DNA of 64,000 bases. It comes from Bipolaris cookei. Taxonomy: Eukaryota; Ascomycota; Dothideomycetes; Pleosporales; Pleosporaceae. The DNA lies in assembly GCA_002286855.1 (NCBI GenBank), contig NRSV01000020.1:1-64000 (forward strand), written 5' to 3'. Shown here piece by piece: positions 31,814 to 41,733 of this stretch (within the stretch, counting starts at the first letter, position 1; each line of letters begins with the position of its first letter). A program made the translations under genes and the position numbers. The notes under the pieces are model-generated. The model made no database searches and was not told the DNA's origin. It saw only the letters and a program-made list of their open reading frames with translations.

Positions 31814-32768
31814 CTAGCCTTCTTGGCCTAGATGCCACTTCCTTGTTCCTATCTTCGTGCTAGTAATAAAAGCTAGAGTAGCTTCTATACCGCTCGTAGT
31901 GTGGAGTAAGAGTGGGAGTTTGAGTATTTTTTTTTGGCCTAGAATCTTTTTAAGCTTATTTCTTTCTGCGCTGTAGAAGCCGCAGTATAGAAGTAGATGC
32001 TCTGCTGTTTGTGGTCTCCCACAGTTGCAAAGATCTGTTTCTCTTCTATTTACTCTCTTTAGGTAGGAGTTGAGATATCCGTGTCCTATCTTAAGAGAAT
32101 AGAAAGAGCTTGAAATCTCTCTTTTCGTGCCTCTTGGGATTGCTAGTTGGTTTTTGAGCTTTAGATCAAAGATAGCTCCGTAGCTAGGCTTCTTTTCTCT
32201 TGCTGTTTCCCTATACTTTCTCCACTCTTCTGCTTGGCTAGCTCTTTGGAGGAGTTTGATCTTGGTGCCTAGGAAGGCTAGGCTCGTCTGTGATTTTTTG
32301 GGGGTTTGTTTTGTAGCTTCCTTTGCTAAGGAATCTGCTTTTTCGTTTCCCTCGATATCTGTATGGCCTGGAGCCCATTTCAAGAAGATCTTTGCTTTTC
32401 TGTTTAGGATGGCTTTGGCTGCTTTTTGGCACCGAATTACCCACTGCTGGCCAGGCTTATCTGATAGACTCTGGAGCCTATAGATCGCAGCTTGGTTGTC
32501 AGCGTAGACGTGGATATTTTGGTCTTTAGTAGCAGTTTTAGCAGCGTATTCAAAGGCTGTTGTAATGCCTTCAAGCTCTCCATTATAAACGAGTTGGTTC
32601 TCGCCTATGTTCTTTGTCTCTGCGTGTATTTCTTCTTGGTTTGGGTTGTATACTGCTAGGCCTACTCCTATTCCATCTCCGTCTTTCGTTTTGGAGGCGC
32701 CTGAGTAGATTACTATAGAGTTATCCTCTATCGTTTGGATATAATCTTTCCAAGCTGCATGTAGACTG
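31814..32768 (-). pseudogene. 5'-truncated LINE ORF2 fragment (RNase H and CCHC tail)
   Basis: One open minus-strand frame of about 318 codons with no proper start. It contains the RNase H fold of a non-LTR element: a GDGIGVGLAVYNP strand, NGELEGITTAFEYA (catalytic Glu), HVYADNQAAI (Asp) and LKWAPGHTDIEGNEKADSLA (His and Asp). It is followed by a typical Tad/CR1-like tail with a Cys/His knuckle (CNCGRPQTAEHLLLYC). The first RNase H Asp is replaced by Gly (codon 32699-32701, YSGAS instead of the usual TDAS). Loss of the reverse transcriptase upstream is the usual 5' truncation of LINE copies. It lies inside the Harbinger element. Confidence 0.85.
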
Positions 32769-33217
32769 ATGGATTAATAACAATATCGACGCCGAGGAGG
32801 GTGCTGACGAGGGCGCTAGCGGGGGCGTCGGTGAGAGAGCTGATAGTGATAGCTGAGCGATCTCAGCGTACGGCTACCGCTGCGGTGGTGGTAATCTTTG
32901 ATTCATATCACGAGTAGTGGGTAGTTACTAATAGATGTCACAGGCTAAAGACGACAAGACGACATGAACGCACGAGCAAACTGAAACTGGAAAAATCGCA
33001 GCCAAACAGTTCGCCAGTTTCCCAATTAAATTTGGTATAGCTGGGCAGCCAAAAAGCTCCTAGTTCAAGTCTTCGGCTAACGTAAAGTAAGCGAAGTAGA
33101 ACTTCGAATACAGGAACATCCTTATTCAGGCAACCACCACCCATACACGCCCTTGTCTTCTCGCTATAGCAATACAAATCTAAGCTTTACTATAGCACAT
33201 TGTTTTCGCACCTCATA

Positions 33218-33987
33218 ACGTGATTCACAAGCGAGCAAGCACCCCAAGCGAGTGGCCAGCTTAAAATCTCACCTAAAATCGCAACTGACATGGGTATATA
33301 TCTCAACAACCATATATTGGAATAGTCTAAAAAGTCAATATAAGAGCTCTGTCTATATGAATAGATAGCTATCAGAACATTGTATCTCTAGCTATCATAG
33401 CAGAATACCTATATAATATTTCTGTCACGATCAAGGAGGGAACGACAGGCAAAGTTAGAGAAAGGTAACGCTAAGTCACAGTCGTGTCACCTCAACACGT
33501 GACTGCCCGCCAGCCAAAGACACTGGACGGTACGATTGGAATGGAGGGCACGCGAGATCTTAGTAGTATATACGAACTAGCAATGTGCCCCTATGGCTCA
33601 TTATGTTCAACTTGAGTTTCGAGTACAAGTACAAGTACAACATATTATTACACTTGCCAGTTACCGTTCAGCGCACCCTGTCACTATATCTGCGAAAACC
33701 AACCAACAAGAATTTTGACACCAGAAGTCTTATATTACTTCCACTCAAGTTATACTCTTAACAATCTCTTGTTTTGATAAGGGTTTAAAGTCACGATCTC
33801 AATAACCAGTTCATAAAATTTCCTAAAAATCTCAGAATGTAGTCGATATATGGCTAGTACGAGTAAATTAGATTTTTAGACTGTTCCAATATATTTTTGT
33901 TGAGATATATACTGATGTCAATTGCGATTTTTGATGAGATTTGAGCTGGCCACTCGCTTGGGGTGCTCGCTCGCTTATGAACCACGT
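33218..33987. mobile_element. Tc1/mariner(pogo)-type TIR element, 770 bp, non-autonomous
   Basis: Ends are long inverted repeats of about 110 bases beginning ACGTG.TTCA.AAGCGAGC and continuing through CACCCCAAGCGAGTGGCCAGC to TATATCTCAACAA. Both ends are flanked by TA (33216-33217 and 33988-33989), the target duplication of this superfamily. The interior has no transposase frame. It contains a tract from about 33422 that may be another insertion. The inverted repeats are clearly related to those of the 421-bp element at 36653. Confidence 0.85.
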
Positions 33988-34082
33988 TACCTCTTTTCTC
34001 TCTTTCCTTATCGTATTCCACCGTCTTACTCGTACAGCCGAGTACACTATTGTTATTACTATTATTATTATTCCATTAGAGC

Positions 34083-34302
34083 CTATCTGCAGTCAGGGAG
34101 TAGATAGGACTTTGGCCCGGGACCGTTCTAGGTGCTTGGTTGTAGTATTAGGGTTTTGTTGTATAGTACGCTTATTGTGCCTTGGTTGCTATCCGCTTTA
34201 GGCTGTTCCTCTAGCAGACCCCGTATGCTAAAGAGCAGTTTGACAAACAGGAAGAGATGCAGGGCAGCGAGGCTGCCTTCCAGCGGGCTCTTTAGCGCCA
34301 AG
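34083..34302. repeat. Solo arm of the foldback family
   Basis: Matches the right arm of the foldback element at 31556-31771 in the same orientation: TAGGACTTTGGCC...ACCGTTCTA at the inner end and TGCTAAAGAGCAG.TTG...GAGATG.AGGGCAGC through GCTGCCTTCCAGCGGGCTCT at the outer end. Roughly three quarters identical by eye. No ORF. Confidence 0.75.
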
Positions 34303-34882
34303 TACACTACTATCAACAAGAAGATTTGCAGTGCACATCACTGTTATTCAAATCTTGCGAACTGTTGAGAATATGTGAGTCCAGTCCAGGTTGGTAGAAG
34401 AAAGTTCAGAGCCTGGGCGAGAGAATGGCGCCACGAGGTGGCCAGTGCTGCGCGTGCGCACACAATACACGTTGCCGCGTACGCATAGTAGATAGAGAAC
34501 AACACAGTGGATATGCCGAATAGTAGACATTAGAACTACCCACCTTGCCACTCCGACTTAGTTACCTATAGTAGTCATACTACTAAAGGACCTAATTCTA
34601 ACACGAACAAAGATTACAGTTGCATATAGACAACGTTCAACACCAAACTGCATCTCAAATTTCATTGTTCGCGAATTTTCACAAGACAGGCGTGCGAACA
34701 GGCAAGCTCTCCTTAAATACACACAGTTACAAACAGTTATCTCTGTATTTCCACCACTCACATCCATCCATCCTCATTCTCTTCCCCCCTTTCACAAACA
34801 CGCTCAAAAACCTCCCTCGCCCTATTCTACCGTTAGCCAACTCCTTTCCTACCCCTTTCCTCACCCCAAGCAACTTACCAAA
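34303..34882. other. Unassigned island-1 sequence downstream of the secreted protein gene
   Basis: AT-rich, with short frames only. Serves as 3' flank of the minus-strand small secreted protein gene. No repeat copy recognised. Confidence 0.5.
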
Positions 34883-35101
34883 CTAAGATGTGCACGGCGA
34901 CGAAACCTGCTTCCACCCATCCTTCGTACAGTTGTACACTATGTTACCATAGCACTTTACCTGTCCTAGAGTCTTATCTCCACAATAAGTCTGGCGCTTG
35001 GCAAGGTCCGCAGCGGCGACAGGGACGTTGGAAACTGGTGATGCGAGGATGGATGTGGCGCTGAGGCCGAGGGAAAATAATGTGAAGCGGAGAAATTGCA
35101 T
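34883..35101 (-). CDS. Small secreted cysteine-rich protein (effector candidate)
   Basis: Intronless, 72 residues from the ATG at 35101. The first 20 residues form a signal peptide (basic MQFLR start, hydrophobic core, LA/SP cleavage region). A short pro-segment ends in a dibasic KR at 35-36, a Kex2-type site, directly before the mature peptide QTYCGDK. The predicted mature form is 36 residues with four cysteines at 40, 50, 58 and 70, enough for two disulfides, and one N-glycosylation sequon (NCT at 57-59). This layout is typical of secreted fungal effectors or antimicrobial peptides. I recognise no specific family. It sits alone between transposon relics, with an AT microsatellite about 125 bases upstream in its promoter. 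A longer upstream in-frame extension lacks any secretion logic and was not used. Confidence 0.7.
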   Translation of the reverse strand: MQFLRFTLFSLGLSATSILASPVSNVPVAAADLAKRQTYCGDKTLGQVKCYGNIVYNCTKDGWKQVSSPCTS

Positions 35102-35224
35102 TGTTGGGTCGAAAATTGATATGTTTAAAAAAGTAAAGTCTAAGTTTTGGGGGGGTATTATAGGAGTTTGATAATGTTTGGATTTGTAGAGCGAGAGAGA
35201 CAGAGATATAGACAGAGGGGAGAA

Positions 35225-35247
35225 ATATATATATATATATATATATA
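35225..35247. repeat. (AT)n microsatellite in effector-candidate promoter
   Basis: About eleven AT units followed by ACATATATATA, 125-160 bases upstream of the small secreted protein start. Could supply a TATA element. Read directly. Confidence 0.9.
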
Positions 35248-35258
35248 CATATATATAC

Positions 35259-36064
35259 GAGTATGGATCCACAACACTAATACAGAGGTGCCTTTCAGAA
35301 TTTTTATCTGAAGCTAATCTCGGCGCTTTAGCTAGACTGGCGAAAGACACCTCAGTAAGTACCGTGCATAAGAAGCCACTTCTCCTTCGAGACCCCCGGC
35401 TGCGTAATCACAAAAGCAGGCGGTGAATCCAAAGGTCCTAATTACAACATGTACAAGTAGCTTGACTCATTAGGAGGGAAAACGTCTAGGGGGGGGTGTT
35501 CCTTATCGAAATAAACCAAATGCTGGATTTATCAGTTGTTTCAATCTGTCTGTTAAACACATATAGTATTATTCTATACTACTTCTTCTTAACTCATCTC
35601 ACTATGCTACTACTACAAACTTATCTCGTATCAAACTTCATTCCCTACCCAATTCACCTCTGTCCTATCATAAACGCATGAAGCGGGATCTGCACAAAAT
35701 AAGCCCAGAAAAAAAAGGTGACGTCATACGAGAACAACGAGATAGGGAAAATCCTTTTAGTAAGTATAAGAAGCCAAACCGCTAACAAAACTAGACTGTT
35801 ACATAGCGCTTACATGTCCTGAAGCAGCCCTGAAGCCTTCCCCCCCCCTGAAAAACACCTATACTGATCTATACTACTTACGTACCATTCCATCTGCCTA
35901 CTACATAGTAAGCCCGACTCCTCACCTATCCTTACCTTCCTTCACTAGAACAGAAAAAACCATACAACAAGCTGATTGCCTGGTGAACATCGCCTGCTCT
36001 ACATTTGTGCTTACTTATAGTATGTAACACACATGATAGCTGCAGTTATGCTTACTCGCAAAAT
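35259..36064. other. AT-rich unassigned sequence of island 1
   Basis: Upstream of the secreted protein gene. Only short frames. No recognisable transposon ends. Consistent with old, mutated repeat DNA. Confidence 0.5.
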
Positions 36065-36221
36065 ACACTTACTGTTTGCATAAGTAGTAGGATTTTCAGT
36101 TGTCGGGTGGCTCGGAAGCTCTCCTCTCCACAGAGCAGAGGGGAACCCCTATAATAGGACCGAAGTATAGAGCATAGGAAGAGAGCCTTGTACGCACGTA
36201 GATGGGCAAGGATTTTGAATA
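36065..36221. repeat. Dispersed repeat, copy B
   Basis: Same orientation as copy A at 28260-28425, about 80 percent identical by eye. The match stops exactly at a TA (36220-36221) followed by an ACGTG transposon-like end. Copy A continues past the equivalent GAATA without it, so copy A looks like the empty site. Confidence 0.75.
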
Positions 36222-36308
36222 ACGTGTTTCACCACCGAGTCGTCAATAGAAAATCTAACCAAATAATCGCAAATAACAGGGGTTAATATCTCTATAACGT
36301 GGTTTACT
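36222..36308. repeat. TIR-like fragment of the ACGTG element family
   Basis: Starts ACGTGTTTCACCACCGAGTCG, then AATCTAACCAAATAATCGCAA and ATATCTCTATAACG. This is the same order of blocks as the ends of the 770-bp and 421-bp elements (ACGTG, CGAGC, AATCTCACC, ATATCTCAACAAC). No matching opposite end was found nearby, so it may be one end of the adjacent transposase-bearing element. Confidence 0.45.
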
Positions 36309-36559
36309 AGTGTGCGCCCCACGAAATCATAGTATCTTACCTTCGCAATATTATTGCTGTCGGAATCAATTAGGACTCGAACGAGTCCTACTGATAAGCG
36401 AAACTGATTGGTTGACACGAGCAGTCGCAGGGACGTCGTTGTCCCCGCTGCTTACCGAATCGTGCGTCTGCGTCCGTGCGCGCAGGCGCTGTAAGTACCG
36501 GACACGATAGCTTATACAGACAATGAATCCGCTTCCTCACCATAGTATTGCAGCTGCAA

Positions 36560-37491
36560 GTTGATTCACCCCGTGATACCTTTATCGTGCCAACACCCAT
36601 CTCATCCATATTAAAGATGTGAGAGGGCTCTACGTTATACTCTTTTATCTTAACGTGACTGCATAGCGAGCGCGCCAGCTAAGCGAGCGCGCCACCCTAA
36701 ATCTCACCAAAAACCCCCAACTACAAAGGTCTATATCTCAACAACTATACATTAGAATTGTATAGAAAGCTATAAGTCTAATACTTGTAACAATCTCGCT
36801 GTTACCTCAAGTTTTAAGACTATTCCAACATACAATTATACAAATATAGAAAAGTACGCTAGAATAATCCCTGTATTTCTGCTATCTCTTATTAAGTTTA
36901 TTACTATTATAGCTATTGTTATGTAACTCTAACGTCTTTTTATTTATATAAATGCAGCCTTTATAACTACTGGATTTCTAGACAATTCTAATGTATAGTT
37001 GTTGAGATATAGACCTTTGTAGTTGGGGGTTTTTGGTGAGATTTAGGGTGGCGCGCTCGCTATGCACACACGTTATCATGTAAGAGCTTGAAGTACAAGC
37101 TGTACTTAGCCCCTGAATCAGCTTGGTGGCGTTTGCGGTTCATCCCTGTCTGCCAGCGTGAGATGAGCTGGGAGGAGTCCCCGTGCAGGAAGCGAGAAAC
37201 CCAGCATTCTGAAACCTCTCTACCAAGTAAAGATGACGCAAAGCCGCGTACCATCTTACGCATAGGTGGTATACGCCTCTCAGTAAGTGATTTAATATAC
37301 TGTACGAGCTCTGTCTTATGTTGTGGATGGAGTGAAAAATGGGCGAGCTTGTTGGGCTGCGTTTTGCCTCGGTGTCTTCGAGCGAGCGTACAGCGGTTTA
37401 TACTATACTTTTTTGCAACTTGTGAATACGAGAAAGATGCACCTGGTGCGCATGATTCGATTTCTTTAATTGCTTCCTGGATCGGATCCAT
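36560..37491 (-). pseudogene. pogo/Fot1-like transposase split by a MITE
   Basis: An ATG at 37491 opens a frame with a psq-type helix-turn-helix (FSYSQVAKKYSINRCTLARRH) and a CENP-B-like second DNA-binding region (FASSLLGREVSECWVSRFL). The frame reaches FKLLHD and is then cut by the 421-bp element at 36653-37073. On the far side it resumes with KIKEYNVEPSHIFNMDEMG, which carries the first catalytic Asp of the DDE domain. Beyond about 36560 the similarity is lost, so the rest of the catalytic domain is missing or scrambled. Known family: Tc1/mariner superfamily, pogo branch, common in filamentous ascomycetes. Confidence 0.85.
36653..37073. mobile_element. 421-bp MITE with TA target duplication, nested in transposase
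   Basis: Inverted repeats of about 100 bases start ACGTG..TGCATAGCGAGCGCGCC and run through AATCTCACCAAAAACCCCC to TATATCTCAACAACTATAC. The left end carries an extra 17-bp tandem copy of the GCGAGCGCGCC block. TA is present on both sides (36651-36652 and 37074-37075). The AT-rich interior has no ORF. Reading across one TA with the element left out gives an uninterrupted transposase frame, so the borders are exact. Confidence 0.93.
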
Positions 37492-37545
37492 ATTGGTAGA
37501 GTTATGACGCGTTTTGTATAGGTAGTTGTTGTGGTGGGGTGATCA

Positions 37546-37746
37546 TCACTCGAACATGATCATCTTGCGTACAGACACGGTACGATTGCGTGCCAAGAGC
37601 GAGATAGCGTCACCATACGCGCGCTTCAATGGCGAGAAACAGCCTGCATCAAGAGGCTGTAAAAGGTGTGACGAGTGGGGAGGTATACAGAGGAGGATTA
37701 TCTTCTTCTCTTCGCAGAGATCTCGGAAATCCACTGAACTTCTCAT
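37546..37746 (-). pseudogene. C-terminal fragment of a second pogo-like transposase
   Basis: The frame reads EEKKIILLCIPPHSSHLLQPLD then CFSPLKRAYGD, the last catalytic Asp region of pogo/Fot1-type transposases. It stops 55 bases before the ATG of the split transposase, in the same orientation. So this is the tail of a different copy placed head to tail, or a rearranged piece of the same element. No start and no N-terminal part. Confidence 0.8.
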
Positions 37747-38013
37747 TTCTATTTCTCAAAACAGAAAATAACAACATGATTCTTGGAAACCACCATCTTC
37801 ACACCAAGTTGTTTCACGTATTGAATCATGTGTCTTTGCTTGATTTGCTAACAAAGCGGGGAGAAATTTAACTCCGGACCACTAAATTCTAACCCTGGTA
37901 TCATTATCTCATGTCCTCCAAGAAGCTACTTTTCCCCTTCCTCATTCGCTCCTTTTATTCGTCAATTACTTCATTTATTCCAATCCAAGTCTACTTCGCT
38001 ACTCTCAGTACAT

Positions 38014-41000
38014 CTAACTCAGATATGCTGCTAATGCCTGCTTTGAAGTATCGTCGAGGCGCTCTTGGACAATCTTGACAATGCGACCACCGTGACGCGC
38101 GTCTGCATCCTTGAGATACTGACTGACCCACTGCTTGACATCAGCAATCTCGGGAAATGGGTCACGAGGCGCCTTCTTGCACGTGTTGAGTTGTGTGAAG
38201 CCAACACCAAAGCCAAGCTCATCGACGTCAGCGTCGGGGATAATATCATCCGCGGCTGTAGGAACGGGTGGGTTGACCAAGAGCTCAATCAACCGCTGAG
38301 TCGTAAGTGTCCAACCCTTGGGGTATCGATCGACAAACGCTTGCGAATCACCGAGAGTCTTGGTAAAAGAGACCACGGCAGTTTTGCGGTCGGTGGGACG
38401 TGCTAGTTTCTGAGTATCGGGTAGGATGACGGTTAAGTAGATGGGCTTGAAGACACTATTGTAAAGTTAGCGACAGTATCACCATCTTAACAAGTGCACG
38501 ACTTACTCATGTTGAATCTGGTCAGTGACACTAATAAAGAAATCAGTGCCAAGTCCCTTGTCCAGTCGGGCCGAGATAAAGTGGTAAAAGGCAATGAAGC
38601 GCTGCTGGAAGTTCTCCGTCTTCATGTTGGACAATCTCGTCAGCATCAACTGGAGAATAGTGACAAAGTACGGCTGGAGAGCATCGGCTGGGATATTAGC
38701 GACAATCGATTCGATGAGCTCGAACGAATAGGTCTCATGTGCCTTGCTGGTAACAAGCTTTTGGAAGATACCCAGAATGGGTTCTAGGTGCTTGTTGGCG
38801 ACAATGTGTTGGGCATCACGAGCAACCATGGCGCTGAGGAGACGGGCCAATGCAGGTACGTTACCACGCTGCTCCCAGACCGCACCCTGGATGATGATTG
38901 CAAACAGACTTCTGTAGTATTCGCTGAGCTCGCCAGAGGGGTTCGCTTCAAGCAATGCAGAGAATATTTGGAAGATATAGGGAGAGAACTCCTCGACATT
39001 AGCCTGCAGACAAGCCGCAAACGGCTCATACAGCTTCTCCTCGAAGAACTGAGGGTGCTTGGGCGCACCAAATCGGACGAGCGCGCCTATGCCCTCAAAC
39101 AGGTAGTACTGGAAGCGGGGATTGCTGGGGTTGTGCCTGATGACTTTGACAATGTTGATGAAGTTCTGGAGAACAGTTTCGCAGATTGGCAAAACGCCAT
39201 CGCGCACGAAAATGAGTACGCGCATGACACACTTCATCAGGAACTCGTTTTCTTGAATCTTCTCAGGGGCAGAGTTCTTGGTGATGAGCTTGAACAAGTG
39301 CGCCAGGAGATCCTTGGACGACGCCACCACGTCAGCCTTGGGAATGATGGGCTGTCGGTTGGCGTCGGTCATGAACAGAGCACGTTCTACAGCAATAGCC
39401 GCATATGTGTGGATGACATAGTTTTCGTCGCCTAACTGGTTTACGAGCAGCGGGAAGGCAGCACGCCACAGGTCGGGTGATAGCTGACTACGGAAGACGT
39501 AGAGGAACTTGATGGCGTCGACCTTGAGGATTGGTGAGGCACCTTGTGCTTGCAGATCAGCGGCAATGTGCGCCTGGAAGAACTCAAGAATGTTGACATT
39601 TTCATTGACGCTCATCACACCCTGGCCAGCGGTCGCGGTACCCTTTGCAGCGATAGCAGTGAAGAGGTAGACTGCAGTGTCCTTAGACTTCCAGTTGTTG
39701 GCAGTGTCCTTGGCATAGTCCTGGAGGTAGGCGTCGATATAGGTCTTGGAGGTGCTCGTGACAAGTCCCTCAAAGCGAGCCATGAGTTGGCGTAAGAAGT
39801 TGGTCGCAGCGCGTCTGCGGGTATCATTGTCTGAGCCCTCAAGATCTCTCCTGATGAACTCAATCGGCTCGTCCTCGAACAGTTCGATATCAGACTCGCG
39901 CAATGTTAGATTGGGCAGAATGACCTTTTCAATCACCTGGACTAAGACATCTTGGTTGTTAAACGCGGTGGCGTGTTGTGTCGAGGCGACTGCGGTAAGG
40001 AACTGCAGCGCCTTGCTGACCAGGATGTCATACTTTGTCTCTAGCCCGACAGACATTAAGAAGCTCCAGGTGCTCTCGATGAACTGGCCCAGATGCGGGC
40101 CGAAAACATCTTCGTATTTTTGGATGTAGAGCATGAGTGCCTCGAAAATGCCGGCGCGCACATACTCCTGCGGCCCCGACTCAGTGTCGTCGTCTGTGTG
40201 TAGGGAGGGGTTGTCATAGGTGAGGTATTTGTGGAGAAGTCCTGAGATGACGGTGATGTGGTCTTCAAAGACGGGAGGCAGGTCCTGGCATGAAAGATCA
40301 TAGAAAAGCTTGACCAAGAGATCGAGTGTGGTAAAAGCGTTCTTCAGTGTCTCGGGGTTGCCCTGCGAGTTTGTGATGAGGGCATCGGTATTTTCGAGCA
40401 GCTGGAGGAAGGGTTGGCCAAACTTGGACAGAACGTGGTTGATCTCGGTGAAGAGGTCGTCGGAGCGGAAGAGGGGCCGCCATCGCTTGAAGATGGAGTG
40501 TGCAACTTGGAGTACGCCGTTGTTGACGACGGTGTTGTCGGGGGTGAGGCGCGAAATTAGGTCGTCGACCAAGGTGTCCCATCTCTGCCAAAAGTCACTG
40601 TCTGCAATGGCGCTAATGGCCTCACCGAGCTGAGCCTGCAGGCTTGCAGGCACTGAGACCATGAGGCCTATCAGCTCTCTCTTGATTGCGACGACCTCAT
40701 CCTCGGGCAGCTTGTAGTTGCCATCTTCGTCGACCCAATTCCGCTTTATGAAGTTCTTGAAGTAGAGCGCGGCAGCTAACCGTGTGGTCTGCGGGTTGGC
40801 GTCCGAGGCGACAATCTGAAGAAGGGTGAGGGAGAAGCCGGGCTTGGTCTGTTCCTGGGCAATGGCTGATTCGGCTGCGAAAAGTGAGTATGGGGGAGGC
40901 GACGGAGGGGTGCGGTGAGAGCAAGTGATGCGGCCACACACGACGCAGTCGTGCGGATACACCTATTCTGTATTGTCTACATAGTGCAAACAGTTGAACC

Positions 41001-41142
41001 AACGCGCATTGCTTTGCTCGTCTACATGTTGCACTATGGTAGGGGCTGGGATAAACAAAAGACGGTACTCACCCTGCTTGTTCTGGCGGGGGTCTAGACT
41101 GGCCTGGAGAAGTTGTGAGAGAGTAGCCATGTCTGTGGCCAT
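38014..41142 (-). CDS. CSE1: Exportin-2 (CSE1/CAS), importin-alpha re-exporter
   Basis: Three exons: 41142-41073, 40874-38507 and 38455-38014, total 959 residues, the standard CSE1 length. The N-terminal importin-beta domain spans introns cleanly (LDPRQNKQ joined to AESAIAQEQ), followed by LAAALYFKNFIKRNW. The Cse1 core includes ESTWSFLMSVG, YDILVSKALQFLTAVA and DLEGSDNDTRRRAATNFLRQL, all typical. The C-terminal CAS/CSE domain reads QIQHDVFKPIYLTVILPD across the last intron. It exports importin-alpha with RanGTP from the nucleus. Two ATGs in frame four codons apart; the first is used. Divergent from TSC2 with a 591-bp shared promoter. Confidence 0.97.
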
Positions 41143-41733
41143 AGTGAAGAGAGCGGAACACGGGAGTAGCAAGACACAGGGGGGGCAACGAATGGGCGAA
41201 GGCGAGGCAAAGGGCGAGGAAGAGAAAAAAACACCACGACAAGTGTTTGGCCGTGGGTTGCTGTTTGGGGCCGCCCACTTTACTGCGCTAGTGGGCGGGA
41301 GCTTTGGCGCGCGGAAGAGACAGGGATCAGGTACCCCAGACAATGATTTTCAGCCTGCCATGGTCTGCTCTGCCATGCCATGACAAAACGCCCTCCCTTC
41401 TTCTCTCCTCCGCTCCTCACGCCCCTACGTCCCTCTCACACCACCGCCACCCCTTGGCCTCGCCCGCTCTCCACCCTCGTCTCTTCGTTCACTGCCCCCA
41501 CCCCCCCGCTGCCCTCGCTCGCCCGCAACAGCAGATGGGCACCGCCAGCCCCGCCGCCTCGCCTACCAGCCCGGATGATAGCCTCGATGAGTTTGCGCCA
41601 CTGTCATAGCCCTCTCCTCTGCCTCTGTCCTTTGCTGCAATAGTCGCCTGCTGTCCTGCCAGCCCAGGAACCGCATTCACCACCGCCCCTCTCCCCCACG
41701 ACGAGCCGAGCCCCTCTCGCAACACCGAGACGC
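41143..41733. other. Bidirectional promoter of CSE1 and TSC2
   Basis: CT-rich leader tracts point toward TSC2, and the CSE1 side is AG-rich on the plus strand. Open frames on both strands are C-rich artefacts. No gene. Confidence 0.6.

Larger units (their letters stand above)
28569..33019. mobile_element. Composite PIF/Harbinger-type DNA transposon (decayed)
   Basis: Two divergent-function ORF relics expected of PIF/Harbinger lie inside: a DDE transposase on the plus strand and a Myb/SANT-like protein on the minus strand, in convergent order. The left end (GGCCGTTTGGCAGC then CAGTTTCAGTTTCGCT) is matched in inverse by sequence near 32973-33019 (CAGTTTCAGTTTGCT and GTTTGGCTGC on the minus strand), which I take as degenerate terminal inverted repeats. 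A second, partial left-end copy follows at about 28650. A foldback element and a LINE fragment were inserted later. Exact ends and the target duplication are not certain. Confidence 0.6.

Noticed and set aside
33422..33720. Possible solo LTR inside the 770-bp TIR element
   Set aside because: Starts with TGTCACG but I could not find a matching 3' end or target duplication, so it was not annotated.
36372..36389. Small palindrome in island 1
   Set aside because: Only an 8-bp stem, too short to separate from chance in repeat DNA.
41304..41725. Pro/Ser-rich and Gly/Arg-rich frames in the CSE1-TSC2 promoter
   Set aside because: C-rich leader sequence gives open frames by composition. No domains and no splice logic.
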